DNA of 64,000 bases, from NCBI GenBank assembly GCA_029782025.1, contig JAKOVR010000219.1:62001-126000 (forward strand). Reading direction: 5' to 3'. The notes below the pieces were generated by a model, which ran no database searches, had not been told where the DNA came from, and worked only from the letters and a program-made list of their open reading frames with translations. Shown piece after piece: positions 23,590 through 33,405 of the stretch (the first letter of the stretch is position 1; each line of letters begins with the position of its first letter). This DNA is from Actinomycetes bacterium. GTDB taxonomy: Bacteria; Actinomycetota; Acidimicrobiia; Acidimicrobiales; Acidimicrobilacustridaceae. A program made the translations under genes and the position numbers.

Positions 23590-24039
23590 TCACCGACCCG
23601 CGCCGGCCTCCACGTACCGCTTGAGGCGGCGCAGGTTCCCCCGCCACACCAGGTCGAGCACGATGGCGCCGAACCAGGCGCCGACCGGACCGCCGAGCCA
23701 CCACGGGAACCGGAGGCGCTCGCGCCACACGAACTTGGTCCGCCCGCCCCGCCGCGACCGGAGCCGGAAGGTGCCCTCGCCGGTGACCACGCCGACGTGG
23801 CGGACGCCCATGGCCTTGCCCCGGTCCCAGCGGGTGATCTCCATCACGTCGGTCAGGGTGAACGGACCGACGGCCGTGTCGCACTCGAACGCGGTGCCGA
23901 CCCCGCGCCGCTGCGGCGTGAGGAACCGGATGGCCCGGGCGTCGGCCATCCACTCCACGTGGGTGCTGATGTCCTCGATGGCGCGCCACACGGCGCGGGG
24001 TGGGGCGTCGATCGTCGTCCTGACGCGGATGCGGGCCAT
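23590..24039 (-). CDS. SRPBCC/START-fold protein
   Basis: This 149-residue polyketide-cyclase-type ligand-binding fold begins ARIRVRTTIDAPPRAVWRAIEDISTHVEWM, the usual opening strand and helix, and ends with the long C-terminal helix LVWRGNLRRLKRYVE. It probably binds a small hydrophobic ligand. It starts at ATG 24039, with TAGCAT 6 bases upstream (minus strand). It is convergent with the rhomboid gene. Confidence 0.85.
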   Translation of the reverse strand: MARIRVRTTIDAPPRAVWRAIEDISTHVEWMADARAIRFLTPQRRGVGTAFECDTAVGPFTLTDVMEITRWDRGKAMGVRHVGVVTGEGTFRLRSRRGGRTKFVWRERLRFPWWLGGPVGAWFGAIVLDLVWRGNLRRLKRYVEAGAGR

Positions 24040-24045
24040 CGGGCC

Positions 24046-24051
24046 ATGCTA
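24046..24051 (-). promoter_or_regulatory. -10 element TAGCAT of the SRPBCC gene
   Basis: Minus-strand TAGCAT is 6 bases from the ATG; probably leaderless. Confidence 0.5.
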
Positions 24052-24096
24052 CGGAGGTCCGGGACGCGATCCGACGCACGACGCCGGGCCGCTGGG

Positions 24097-24102
24097 TAAC
24101 GT
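24097..24102 (+). promoter_or_regulatory. -10 element TAACGT
   Basis: TAACGT lies 8 bases before GTG 24111, divergent from the SRPBCC promoter. Confidence 0.45.
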
Positions 24103-24110
24103 GACCGGTC

Positions 24111-24596
24111 GTGGCAGCTTCCCTCATCGAACAGCTCGTCGATCTCGCCGGTACCGGCATCGGCGGCGACGAACGGCCGCTCGGCGCGGCGAGGATCAAC
24201 TACAACGGGTCCTCGGCCGTCCGCAAGGCCACCCTCGAGGCCGAGCTGGCCTCGGTCACCTCCGAGCTGGGCCTCGACGGCCCGGCCTCGGACGCCGGGA
24301 TCGATCCCGACACGCTGGTGGCCTTCCCGGCCGCCAGCCAGATGGCCATCCTCGTCACCGACAAGCGGCTGGTGCTGTGGGCCCTCGGGTTCACCGGCAA
24401 GCCGGGCAAGCTGATCGGCACCGTGCCCGTCCGGGGGATCGCCGAGGTCCACCGTGGCGAGATCTCTTTCGGTTCCCTCGTCCGGGTCGTGATGAAGAGC
24501 GGGGCCGCCGTCGACCTCGAGGTCAAGAAGGGCGACGACGTCGACGCCTTCACGACCGCGCTCGAGACCGCCGTGTCCGGCGGGCACGCCGGCTGA
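24111..24596 (+). CDS. Uncharacterised PH-like-domain protein
   Basis: This 161-residue soluble protein has the central stretch MAILVTDKRLVLWALGFTGKPGKLIGTVPVRGIAEVHRGEISFGSLVRVVMKSGAAVDLEV. This alternating strand pattern is typical of bacterial PH-like (YokE/bPH) domains. It ends with a capping helix (DDVDAFTTALETAV). Function is unknown. The start is GTG 24111. It is convergent with the methyltransferase gene, 2 bp apart. Confidence 0.75.
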   Translation: MAASLIEQLVDLAGTGIGGDERPLGAARINYNGSSAVRKATLEAELASVTSELGLDGPASDAGIDPDTLVAFPAASQMAILVTDKRLVLWALGFTGKPGKLIGTVPVRGIAEVHRGEISFGSLVRVVMKSGAAVDLEVKKGDDVDAFTTALETAVSGGHAG

Positions 24597-24598
24597 CT

Positions 24599-25378
24599 TC
24601 ACACCTCGTAGACGCTGACGTGGTGGTCGGCGTCGGCGGCGTAGGGCGTGCCGCGCCAGTCGGCCCACCGCTCGACGAGTCGGAACCCCGCGTCCCCGAG
24701 CTCGGCGTCGAGGTCGGCGGGGCTGGCGTAGTGGAGGTGGTAGGGCCGGAGCCGCACCCCGCCGTCGTGGTGCAGGTCGATGAACTGCCCGGTGATCGTG
24801 CGGGCCGCCCGGTCGCGCCGCGCCGCGCTCAGCACCACCCGGTCGGCGGTGAGCGACCGGATCGTCACCGCGGCGTCGCCGTCGGTCCCCTCCCCGGGGT
24901 CGGGGGGCACGAAGGCGTCGAGGGCAAAGCGGCCGTGGGCCGCCGCGAGGATCACCGCCAGCGTCGAGAAGCACGAGCGGCGGGCCGCCGGTCCGGGGAG
25001 CGCGAAGAGCGTGTTGGCCGTCACGAAGGCGAGGCCGACCTCGACCGGCGCCGCCCCGTCCGACGCCCGCCGGGGCACCACGGGCGTGGTCATGTCGGCC
25101 ACTTCGGTGCAGACGGCGCCCCCGCCGGCCTTGGCCGCCAGCCGCTCGAGCATGGCCGGCGACGCGTCGATGCCGCGCACGTCGACCCCGGCGGCGGCGA
25201 GCGGGACGGCCACGCGCCCTGTTCCCACGGCCAGCTCGAGGACGGCGCTCCCCGGTCGCTCTCCGGCCAACGCGGCGAGGCGGGCGACGCAGGCCGCGGT
25301 GTCGTCGTCGGCCGGGTACCAGTCGTCGTAGACATCGGCGAAGCGGTCGCCGTAGGTCGCGGCGTCGAAGCCCTCCAT
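24599..25378 (-). CDS. Class I SAM-dependent methyltransferase
   Basis: This 259-residue Rossmann-fold methyltransferase has motif I VLELAVGTGRVAVPLA, the acidic end of strand 2 in GIDASPAM, and FVTANTLFALPG after strand 4. The substrate is not identifiable; the split between a compact N-terminal fold and a long C-terminal half resembles small-molecule methyltransferases. ATG 25378 (MEGFDAATYGDRFADVYD) is the natural start for this family. Confidence 0.87.
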   Translation of the reverse strand: MEGFDAATYGDRFADVYDDWYPADDDTAACVARLAALAGERPGSAVLELAVGTGRVAVPLAAAGVDVRGIDASPAMLERLAAKAGGGAVCTEVADMTTPVVPRRASDGAAPVEVGLAFVTANTLFALPGPAARRSCFSTLAVILAAAHGRFALDAFVPPDPGEGTDGDAAVTIRSLTADRVVLSAARRDRAARTITGQFIDLHHDGGVRLRPYHLHYASPADLDAELGDAGFRLVERWADWRGTPYAADADHHVSVYEV

Positions 25379-25460
25379 CGCGGCAGTGTCACACGACGGA
25401 CCGGCGCGCGGAAGCCGGCACGCCGGCCGGCCCGTCGCCGGCGGGGCAGAATGGGGCCTG

Positions 25461-26459
25461 GTGGCTGACGAACCCTCTCTCTCCCCGCCCGAAGGGGCGT
25501 GGGCCCTCCCCGACAGCAGCGAGGCCCAGCCGGCGCGCCCCGCCTCCGATCGCGTGCCGGGCGGGGGAGCGGCACGAGGGGCGGGGACCGACCCCCGGCC
25601 GGCCCCGGTACGGCTCCCGGTGCCGCTCCGGCCGATGACGATGATCGACAAGCTCGACGGGGCGTTCGCGGTGATGAAGGCGCGGCCGTCGCGGGTGGTG
25701 GCGGTGACGGCGGCGGTCATGCTGCCGGCCCACTTCCTCGGGGCCTTCCTGCTGCGCGGGAGCCCGTCGCTCGTGGACCAGCTGGGGATCCTGGGCACCG
25801 CCAGCTCGTCGGGATCGAGCAACGCGCTCTCGACGGGCTACAACCCGTTCGTCACCCTCGTCTTCGCCACGCTCGCCGTCGGGGCGTCGTCGCTCGGCTA
25901 CATGCTCCTCGGCGGTGCGCTCACCCCGCTCGTGCTGTCCTGGTACACGGGGGGCGACATCACCGCCGGCGAGGCGCTGCGAGCGATGGGCCGCCGCGCG
26001 CCGGTGCTGGTCGGGGCCTACCTCGTCGTGGCGCCCCTGCACATGCTGAGCGCCCTGTGCTCGCTCCCCGGCCTGTTCTTCACCCCGGTGTTCCTGGTGA
26101 TGGCGCCGGCGATCATGGCCGAGGGTGTCGGGCCGGTGCAGGCGGCGAAGCGGTCGTGGGAGCTCACCCTCCGTCGGTTCGGTTCGGTGTTCACCACGGT
26201 GGGCCTGGCGTGGCTCGTGGCGTCGCTGCTCGGTTCCGTCCTCGGGATCCTGGTCCAGATCGCCGGTGCGGCCACGCCGTCGGCGTGGCGCTGGGTCGCC
26301 ACCGGGTTCGGTCAGGGGCTCCTGTCGCTCGTCGTGGCCCCCTTCGGTGTGGGGGTGGCGCTCCTCGTGTACCTCGACCTGCGCATCCGGGCCGAGGGTC
26401 TCGACATCGAGCTCGGGCTCCGCGACGCGTTCGCGGCGTCGGCGGCTCCCGCGAGCTGA
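25461..26459 (+). CDS. Membrane protein, first gene of the MoxR/DUF58 block
   Basis: This 332-residue protein has a disordered N-terminus of about 60 residues rich in Pro, Gly and Arg, then about six membrane segments (for example VVAVTAAVMLPAHFLGAFLL, LVGAYLVVAPLHMLSALC, VFTTVGLAWLVASLLGSVLGILV) and a late LLVYLDLRIRAEGLDIEL. That last motif recurs in membrane proteins next to DUF4129 genes. The start is GTG 25461. The DUF4129 gene follows within 5 bp. Confidence 0.8.
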   Translation: MADEPSLSPPEGAWALPDSSEAQPARPASDRVPGGGAARGAGTDPRPAPVRLPVPLRPMTMIDKLDGAFAVMKARPSRVVAVTAAVMLPAHFLGAFLLRGSPSLVDQLGILGTASSSGSSNALSTGYNPFVTLVFATLAVGASSLGYMLLGGALTPLVLSWYTGGDITAGEALRAMGRRAPVLVGAYLVVAPLHMLSALCSLPGLFFTPVFLVMAPAIMAEGVGPVQAAKRSWELTLRRFGSVFTTVGLAWLVASLLGSVLGILVQIAGAATPSAWRWVATGFGQGLLSLVVAPFGVGVALLVYLDLRIRAEGLDIELGLRDAFAASAAPAS

Positions 26460-26464
26460 CGGTC

Positions 26465-27115
26465 ATGCCCCCGATCACCCTCATCGCCGCCGTGCTGCCC
26501 CGCGTCACCCGCCTGCCGGACCCGCAGGCCGACCCGCAGCGGGCCCGGGAACTGATCAGGGAGATCCTGAGCCGCCCCGAGTTCCAGCGGCCGCCCCCGA
26601 GCGTGTTCGAGCGCATCCAGCGGTGGTTGAGCGAGAACCTGGCCCGACTCCTCGGCAACCTGTTCCAGAACGGCGCCGGCTCGGCCGCCACCTGGTTGGT
26701 GGTGGCGCTGATCGTGTTCGGGCTGGTGGTGCTCGTCCGCCGGCTCCTCCGCACCGTGCAGCCCGATCCGGGCGTCGTCGTCGACATCACCACCACGGCC
26801 CGCCGGCCGGCCTCGGACTGGCGGGCCGAAGCCGAGGCGTGGGAGGCCGACGGCAACTGGAAGGAAGCCCTGCGCTGCCGGTTCCGGGCTCTGGTGGCCG
26901 AGCTCGTGGAGCGGGGTCGCCTGGGCGACGTCCCCGGCCGCACGGCCGGCGAGTACCGGGTCGAGCTGCGCACCTCCACCCCCGAGGCCGGCGACGCCTT
27001 CAGCGAGGCCGCCGACCTCTTCGAGCGGGCGTGGTACGGGGACGAGCCCACGGGCGCGGCGGAGAACCAGCGCTTTCGGGCCGCGGCCGAGCGGGTGCAC
27101 GAGGTGACGGTGTGA
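26465..27115 (+). CDS. DUF4129-domain membrane protein
   Basis: This 216-residue protein has an N-terminal amphipathic region, one membrane helix (about 75-93), then a cytoplasmic DUF4129 domain (about 115-210: DWRAEAEAWEADGNWKEALRCRFRALVAELVERGRL...RTAGEYRVEL...FERAWYGDE). DUF4129 sits next to MoxR ATPases and DUF58 proteins in many actinobacteria and is sometimes fused to transglutaminases. Function is unknown. It overlaps the next gene as GTGA. Confidence 0.85.
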   Translation: MPPITLIAAVLPRVTRLPDPQADPQRARELIREILSRPEFQRPPPSVFERIQRWLSENLARLLGNLFQNGAGSAATWLVVALIVFGLVVLVRRLLRTVQPDPGVVVDITTTARRPASDWRAEAEAWEADGNWKEALRCRFRALVAELVERGRLGDVPGRTAGEYRVELRTSTPEAGDAFSEAADLFERAWYGDEPTGAAENQRFRAAAERVHEVTV

Positions 27116-28243
27116 CGGCCGCGTCCGGCGCGATGGCGCCGGCGGGAGGGGCGCGCTCCGGGCGCCGGGTCCTGCTGTGGCTCCTGATCCCGGCCGCCCT
27201 CATCGTCGGTGTGCTCGCCCTCGGTGCACCCAACGCCGAAGGGCGCCGCTACGACCCGAGCTCCAACGGGGAGACCGGCACCAAGGCCCTCGTGCTGCTC
27301 CTCCAAGGCCTCGGGGCCCAGGTCGACGTGGTGGACGCCCTGCCCGGCGACGACGTCGACGTGCTCCTGGCCCTGCCCGGGCAGATCCCCGACGACCAGG
27401 TGCCGGCCCTGCGCCAATGGGTGCGGCGCGGGCACACGCTGGTCGTGACCGACACGTACACCGACATCTCGGCCGGACCCGGACGCCGGGCGGCCGTGTT
27501 CGGGTTGAGCGAGAACCTGCTCGATCGCAAGGAGTGCACGATCTCGGCCCTGCCCGGGGCCGAGCAGATCAGGGTCGACGACGGCTCGTTGCTGGCCGAC
27601 GTGCCCGACGGCGCCGAGCAGTGCTTCACCTTCCAGGGCGACGCCATGGTCGTGAACCAGGCCGTGGGCGACGGGCAGGTCGTGACCCTCGGGACCGGCT
27701 CGCTGTTCCTCAACCGCAACATCGGCGAGGCGGACAACGCCGTCGTCGCCGCCGACCTGCTGGCACCCCGGCCGGGCACCCGACTCGCCGTGCTGTGGGA
27801 CACCACCGCCGGCCGGTTCGAGCGTCGCAGTCTGCTGTCCCTCCTCGGCCCGGGCATCCGCCTGGCCGGCCTGCAGCTCGGGTTGGCCTTCCTGGTCTAC
27901 GTGTTCGTGCGGGGCCGCCGGCTCGGCCGCCCCATCGCCGAGCCCCAGCCGGTGCTCATCGCCGGTTCCGAGCTCGTCAACGCGGTGGGGAACCTGATGC
28001 AGCAGACCCGCGAGCCGGCCCGCGCCGCCGCCATCCTGCGGGCCGAGCTGCGCCGCGCCCTGGCCGACCGGCTGGGCCTGCCCCCCGGGGCCCCGCCCGA
28101 GCTGATCGCCGACACCGCCGCGTCCCGGGCCGGGGCCGACCCGGAACGGGTGCGGGCCGCGCTCACCGACTACCCCGTCGGCTCCGAGCAGGAGCTGTTG
28201 GCGGTTGCCGTTCTCGTCGATGCCGTCCGTGAGGAGGTCCTCC

Positions 28244-28260
<17 letters not shown>
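27112..28260 (+). CDS. DUF4350-domain membrane protein
   Basis: This 382-residue protein has an N-terminal membrane anchor (19-38), an extracytoplasmic DUF4350 region (RRYDPSSNGETGTKALVLLLQGLGAQVDV...VTDTYTDI), a second membrane helix (LAGLQLGLAFLVYVFVRGRRLG), and a cytoplasmic helical tail. The start GTG 27112 overlaps the previous stop codon and the end overlaps the MoxR start. It belongs to the tightly coupled five-gene block. The molecular role of the family is not known. Confidence 0.85.
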
Positions 28261-29325
<1,065 letters not shown>

Positions 29326-29326
<1 letters not shown>

Positions 29327-30684
29327 TGTCCCCCGACGCCGGCCCCGCCCTCGAGCCGCTCCCCGCGGGGCTGGCCGGGCGCGTCCCCTACCCGACCCGG
29401 CGGCTGGCCGCCGTCGTCGGCGGGGCCGCCGTGGTGGTGGCGGCGGCGGGGTCGTTGCTCGGCGCGCTGGCCGTCGACGGCGTGCTGCTCGTGCTGGCGC
29501 TGGTCGACTGGGCCCTGGCCCCGGCGCCCGCATCGGTGGGCCTGCGGCGCGACATGAATCAGGTGATCGCCCTGCACGTGAAGGGCGAGATCGTCTGGAC
29601 GGTGACCAACCGTTCGGGCCGGCGCCAGGTGGTGTCGTTCGCCGACCAGCTGGCGCCGTCGCTCCGGGCCGGGGTGCGCCGGGCCAAGGTGCGGGTGCCG
29701 GCGCACGGGCAGGCCGAGGTCCGCACCGCCTACCGACCGGCCCGTCGCGGTCGCTTCACCGTCGAGGAGCTGCAGGTCCGCGTCGAGGGCCCGCTGGGGC
29801 TGGCGGCCCGGCAGCGCACGGTGCGGCTGCGCCACGTGCTGCGGGTGTACCCGCCGTTCCGGTCGAGGGCCGATGCCGAGCTGCGGATCGAGCGGGCCCG
29901 GGTGCTCGAGGTGGGGCTGCGCACGGCGCAGGGCCGGGGGAGCGGCACCGAGTTCGACCAGCTGCGCGAGTACACCGTCGACGACGAGTTCAAGAAGATC
30001 GACTGGGCCGCCACCGCCCGGGCCGGCAAAGCCATCGTGCGCACCTACCGGGCCGAGCGCAACCAGACCGTGATCACCCTGCTCGACAACGGGCGGGTGA
30101 TGGCCGGCCGTGTCGCCGACGTCCCCCGGGTGGAGCACGCCATGGACGCGGTGATGATGCTCACGCACGTGTCGACCCGCCTCGGCGACCGCGCCGGCCT
30201 GGTGGCCTTCGACGCCCAGGTGCAGCGGGTGGTGCCGCCCGGGCACGGGCGCGATCAGCTGGGCCGGGTCACCGAGGCCATGTTCGAGCTCGAGCCGGCG
30301 CTGGCCGAGAGCGACTACCGCTCCGCCTTCGCCGAGACCCTCGCCCGCTTCCGGCGCCGCGCCATGCTCGTGGTCCTCACCGACCTCGTCGAGCAGGCGG
30401 TGGAGGAGAGCCTCCTGCCCGCCCTCCCGTTGATCGCCCGCAATCACCTGGTGGTGGTCGGCGCGGTGCAGGACCCCGACGTCGTCCGCTGGGCCCGCAG
30501 CGCCCCCGAGGACGCCTCCGGCGCGTTCCGCAAGGCCGCCGCCGTGCAGGCGCTGGAGCAGCGGCGCCGGGCGGTGGCCCGGCTGCGGGGGCTGGGCGCG
30601 ACGGTGGTCGACGCCCCGCCCGGCGACCTCGCCCCGAGGCTGGCCGACGCCTACCTCAAGGTGAAGGCCACCGGCCGCCTCTGA
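29326..30684 (+). CDS. DUF58-domain protein
   Basis: This 452-residue partner of MoxR has two N-terminal membrane helices (about 28-62), then a beta-rich region, then the DUF58 signature around residues 205-240 (GSGTEFDQLREYTVDDEFKKIDWAATAR) and a VWA-like C-terminal half (VITLLDNGR...AMLVVLTDLVEQAVEESLLPAL). The start ATG 29326 overlaps the MoxR stop codon (TGATG). Family function is inferred only from the constant MoxR linkage. Confidence 0.92.
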
Positions 30685-30874
30685 GCCGACACCGGATCGA
30701 CGCCGCACCGTCACATGGGGCCGGTTCGGCAACGCGCCCGTCGCATCCGACGGCGAAGTGCAACACGCCGGCCGTAACCGCTCGGCCGTCCGTCCCGGTC
30801 CTATGGGTACCACGGGGACGGCAGCCCGCCGCCCCCGACCCTGGGCCCGGCAACGTCGCCGGTGACCCCGACCC

Positions 30875-30882
30875 AAGGAGGT
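30875..30882 (+). promoter_or_regulatory. Full ribosome-binding site that decides a start
   Basis: AAGGAGGT stands 4 bases before ATG 30887. It is one of the few complete Shine-Dalgarno sites in the window and rules out the GTG at 30881, which lies inside it. Confidence 0.85.
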
Positions 30883-30886
30883 GGAC

Positions 30887-31213
30887 ATGTACCACTTCGC
30901 CATCCTCGTGCTCCTCGCCCTCGCCACCGTGAAGGTCACCGACTTCCTCGTCGACCTGCTCGGTGACCGGGACGGGATGCGCTCCCTCCTCACCTTCGTC
31001 CTCGCCGTCGGCGCCGTCTGGATGATGGACTACTCCCTCTTCGACGGCTGGGGTGTGGCGCTGCGCGACCGCACCATCGGCGTGTGGATGACCGGGTTCA
31101 TGGTGGCCGGCGGCACCAGCGCCGTCCGGGCCATGTTCGGGTTCCTGACCCACGACCGGGCCACGGTCGACGAGACCCTCGGCGAGCACCGGCGGCTCCA
31201 CAAGGTGGCGTAG
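30887..31213 (+). CDS. Small membrane protein (DUF1360-like)
   Basis: This 108-residue protein has three hydrophobic segments (YHFAILVLLALATVKVTDFLVDLL, LLTFVLAVGAVWMMDYSLF, TIGVWMTGFMVAGGTSAVRAMFGFL) and a short basic tail. It is conserved-looking in composition and has a perfect ribosome-binding site. Function is unknown. It follows the DUF58 gene after 202 bp; the gap holds no supportable gene. Palindromic copy C lies 25 bp downstream. Confidence 0.75.
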   Translation: MYHFAILVLLALATVKVTDFLVDLLGDRDGMRSLLTFVLAVGAVWMMDYSLFDGWGVALRDRTIGVWMTGFMVAGGTSAVRAMFGFLTHDRATVDETLGEHRRLHKVA

Positions 31214-31238
31214 CCCTGGCCGACCCCCGCCCCGTCCT

Positions 31239-31282
31239 CGTGGGTGCGAATTGTTCGCGAACGCGAACAATTCGCACCCACG
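31239..31282. repeat. Dispersed palindromic element, copy C
   Basis: Two perfect 21-bp arms are separated by AA, opening with CGTGGGTGCGAATTG. It shares the outer TGGGTGCGnAA with copies A, B and D but has a different inside. It lies between convergent genes and could also terminate transcription both ways. Confidence 0.8.
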
Positions 31283-31320
31283 GGCGCGTGTGGCGGGAAT
31301 TGGTGCCGGTCGAGCGCGGC

Positions 31321-32370
31321 TCAGGTGGCGGTGATGACGGCGCTCTGGTCGAGCACCTCGACGGGGAGGTCGGCCCACCCCTTCTCGAGCTCGCCCAGCG
31401 TGCCGGTGATGCCGAGGGCGGTGGCGGCCTTGCCCTGCACCCAGAGGTACAGCACGAAGGTCACCCAGCCGAGGACGCCGATCCCCACCCGCACGCCGAC
31501 GGGGAGGCCACTGCCGGTGATGAACCCCTCGATGAGGCCGGCGAAGGTGAGCATGAGCATCAGCCCGAGGAAGATCACGAACAGGCGCCGGCCCTCCTCC
31601 CGCAGCGCGTCGGTGCGCTTGCGGTCGCCGGGCACCACCATCGACCAGCCGAGCGCGAGCCCCCCGCCGCCGGCGATCACGATGGCCGAGAGCTCGAGCA
31701 TGCCGTGGGGGAGGATGTAGCCGAGGAAGCGCCACCCGCTGTCGTCGGTGGCCATCCAGGCGCCGATCTCGCCCACCGGCGCGCCGTTCATCATGAGGAG
31801 CAGGGCCGGGCCGACGATCGGGAGGACGATGCCGGCGGCGAACACCATGAACGCCACCCGGATGTTGTTGGTGGTGACCTCGGTGAAGAACAAGGGGTGC
31901 GGGTCGTTGGAGTAGTACTGGGCGAACAGGTCCTTGGTGTAGTGCAGCCGCTCGCTCTGTGACGCCGAGGCGTCGAGCGCTGCCGGGTCGTGCATGAGCC
32001 AGAGGTACAGCAGCAGGGCCGGCGCGAAGAACAGCACGGCCGACACGGCGATCGCTCGGCGCTGCTGGTAGACGGCCGCCGGGAACTGGTGGGCGAAGAA
32101 GTGGCGCACCGTGCGCCAGGTGCGGGCTCGCCGGCCGTAGATCACGCCGTTGGCCCCGGCCACGAGCGAGGTGAGGCGAGCCGTGAGGGCGGGCTCGCGG
32201 TAGTGCGTGCGGGCGTAGGACAGGTGGGTGGACACCCGCTGGTACAGCGAGATGAGCTCCTCGAGCTCGGGCGCCGAGAGGTCGGCTACGCGCAGCCGGC
32301 TCCGGCGCGTGAGCTCGCCGAGGCGGTCCCACGTGCCCTGGTTGCGGGCGATGAAGCGATCGATGTCCAC
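31321..32370 (-). CDS. SpoIIM (stage II sporulation protein M) family membrane protein
   Basis: This 349-residue polytopic protein begins with an N-terminal cytoplasmic helical segment (VDIDRFIARNQGTWDRLGELTRRSR...LYQRVSTHLSYART), then five or six membrane helices with the family stretch TTNNIRVAFMVFAAGIVLPIVGPALLLMMNGAPVGEIGAWM and ILPHGMLELSAIVIAGGGGLALGWSMV. It is found next to RDD, DUF58 and MoxR genes in non-sporulating actinobacteria, so a sporulation role is not implied. GTG 32370 is chosen by the family N-terminus. Confidence 0.9.
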   Translation of the reverse strand: MDIDRFIARNQGTWDRLGELTRRSRLRVADLSAPELEELISLYQRVSTHLSYARTHYREPALTARLTSLVAGANGVIYGRRARTWRTVRHFFAHQFPAAVYQQRRAIAVSAVLFFAPALLLYLWLMHDPAALDASASQSERLHYTKDLFAQYYSNDPHPLFFTEVTTNNIRVAFMVFAAGIVLPIVGPALLLMMNGAPVGEIGAWMATDDSGWRFLGYILPHGMLELSAIVIAGGGGLALGWSMVVPGDRKRTDALREEGRRLFVIFLGLMLMLTFAGLIEGFITGSGLPVGVRVGIGVLGWVTFVLYLWVQGKAATALGITGTLGELEKGWADLPVEVLDQSAVITAT

Positions 32371-32379
32371 GGTGCCCGT

Positions 32380-32386
32380 TACCGTA
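32380..32386. promoter_or_regulatory. Overlapping divergent -10 elements (TACCGT / TACGGT)
   Basis: TACCGTA reads TACCGT on the + strand, 7 bases before the RDD GTG, and TACGGT on the - strand, 10 bases before the SpoIIM GTG. The two hexamers share five bases, so polymerase could occupy only one at a time. Confidence 0.5.
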
Positions 32387-32392
32387 GCGGTC

Positions 32393-33400
32393 GTGCCCGA
32401 GCAGCCGACCGGCATCGTCACCCCCGAGGCGGTGGTCCTCGAGTTCGAGACCGCCGGCACCGCGTCCCGCATCCTCGGCGGCGCGCTCGACGTGCTTATC
32501 CAAGGTGTGGCCATCTTCGTCCTCGCCTTCGCCACCAGCTTCGCCGCCTCGGGTCTCCAGGGCGCCGGCTCCTGGGTGGCCGCGGTGGTGCTCGTGCTGG
32601 CGATGTTCCTCGTGCTCATCGGCTACCCGGTGGCGATGGAGACGCTGTGGAACGGGCGCACCCTCGGCAAGGCGGCGGCGGGCACCCGGGTCGTCACCGT
32701 CGAAGGGGGCCCGGTGCGGTTCCGCCACGCCGCCATCCGCGCCGCGGTGGGGCTGCTCGAGCTGTGGTCGCTGGCCGGCATGGTTGCGACCCTGGCCACG
32801 ATCCTCACCCGCCGCAGCCAGCGCCTCGGCGACATGGTCGCCGGCACCGTGGTCGTGCGAGAGCGCACCGGCGCCACCACCCTCGCCGCGCTGCGCTTCG
32901 TGCCGCCGCCGGGCTACGAGGCCTACGCCGCCACCCTCGACGTCAACCGGCTGAGCGAAGCCCAGTACGGCCTCGTCCGGTCGTTCCTCACCCGCGTGTT
33001 CGAGGTGACCCCGATGGCCCGGGCCCGCCTGGCGCTGGAGCTGGCCAACCCGATTGCCGTCGCCATGCACCACACCCCGCCGCCCATGGTCGGCCCCGAG
33101 CTGTTCCTGGTGTGCGTCGCCGCGGCCTACCAGCGCCGCCACGGCGGTCCCGAGCCGCTGCCGGCGCCATCGTACGGTCCGCCGGGGTACGGGCCGCCGG
33201 GGTACGGGCCGCCGGGCTACGGTCCGCCGTCGTACGGTCCGCCGGGGTACGGGCCCCCTGGCTACGGGCCCCCTGGCTACGGGCCACCCGGGTACGGGGC
33301 GCCGGGCTACGGGCCGCCGACGGGACCGGCGTACGGTGCGCCGCTGGGGTGGGGGCCGGGGAACGACCGCCCGCCCGACCGCGACGCACCGGTACCGTGA
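32393..33400 (+). CDS. RDD-family membrane protein with YGPP-repeat tail
   Basis: This 335-residue protein has an RDD domain at residues about 15-165 (TASRILGGALDVLIQG, AMETLWNGRTLGKAAAGTRVV, RLGDMVAGTVVVRE) with several membrane helices, then a cytoplasmic helical part. The tail carries ten GYGPP-type pentapeptides (33170-33319) and is probably disordered. RDD proteins are proposed transporters or membrane partners of SpoIIM. The start is GTG 32393, 7 bases after TACCGT. Confidence 0.9.
   Translation: MPEQPTGIVTPEAVVLEFETAGTASRILGGALDVLIQGVAIFVLAFATSFAASGLQGAGSWVAAVVLVLAMFLVLIGYPVAMETLWNGRTLGKAAAGTRVVTVEGGPVRFRHAAIRAAVGLLELWSLAGMVATLATILTRRSQRLGDMVAGTVVVRERTGATTLAALRFVPPPGYEAYAATLDVNRLSEAQYGLVRSFLTRVFEVTPMARARLALELANPIAVAMHHTPPPMVGPELFLVCVAAAYQRRHGGPEPLPAPSYGPPGYGPPGYGPPGYGPPSYGPPGYGPPGYGPPGYGPPGYGAPGYGPPTGPAYGAPLGWGPGNDRPPDRDAPVP
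33170..33319 (+). repeat. 15-bp tandem repeats encoding GYGPP
   Basis: Ten consecutive 15-bp units encode (S/G)YG(P/A)P in frame within the RDD gene. Codon variants differ between units, so the array is not freshly amplified. It is not a CRISPR array. Confidence 0.9.
33393..33398 (+). promoter_or_regulatory. -10 element TACCGT of the cysteine desulfurase gene
   Basis: TACCGT ends 7 bases before GTG 33406 and overlaps the RDD stop codon. Confidence 0.45.
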
Positions 33401-33405
33401 CCGGC

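Noticed and set aside
23060..25468. 802-codon rightward open frame
   Set aside because: It is out of frame with the rhomboid and PH-like genes and antisense to two others; no protein-like segments.
30881..30886. GTG start for the 30887 gene
   Set aside because: The codon lies within the AAGGAGGT ribosome-binding site.
33170..33319. Regular repeats resembling a CRISPR array
   Set aside because: The 15-bp units are contiguous, in frame and coding (GYGPP), with no spacers and no cas genes.
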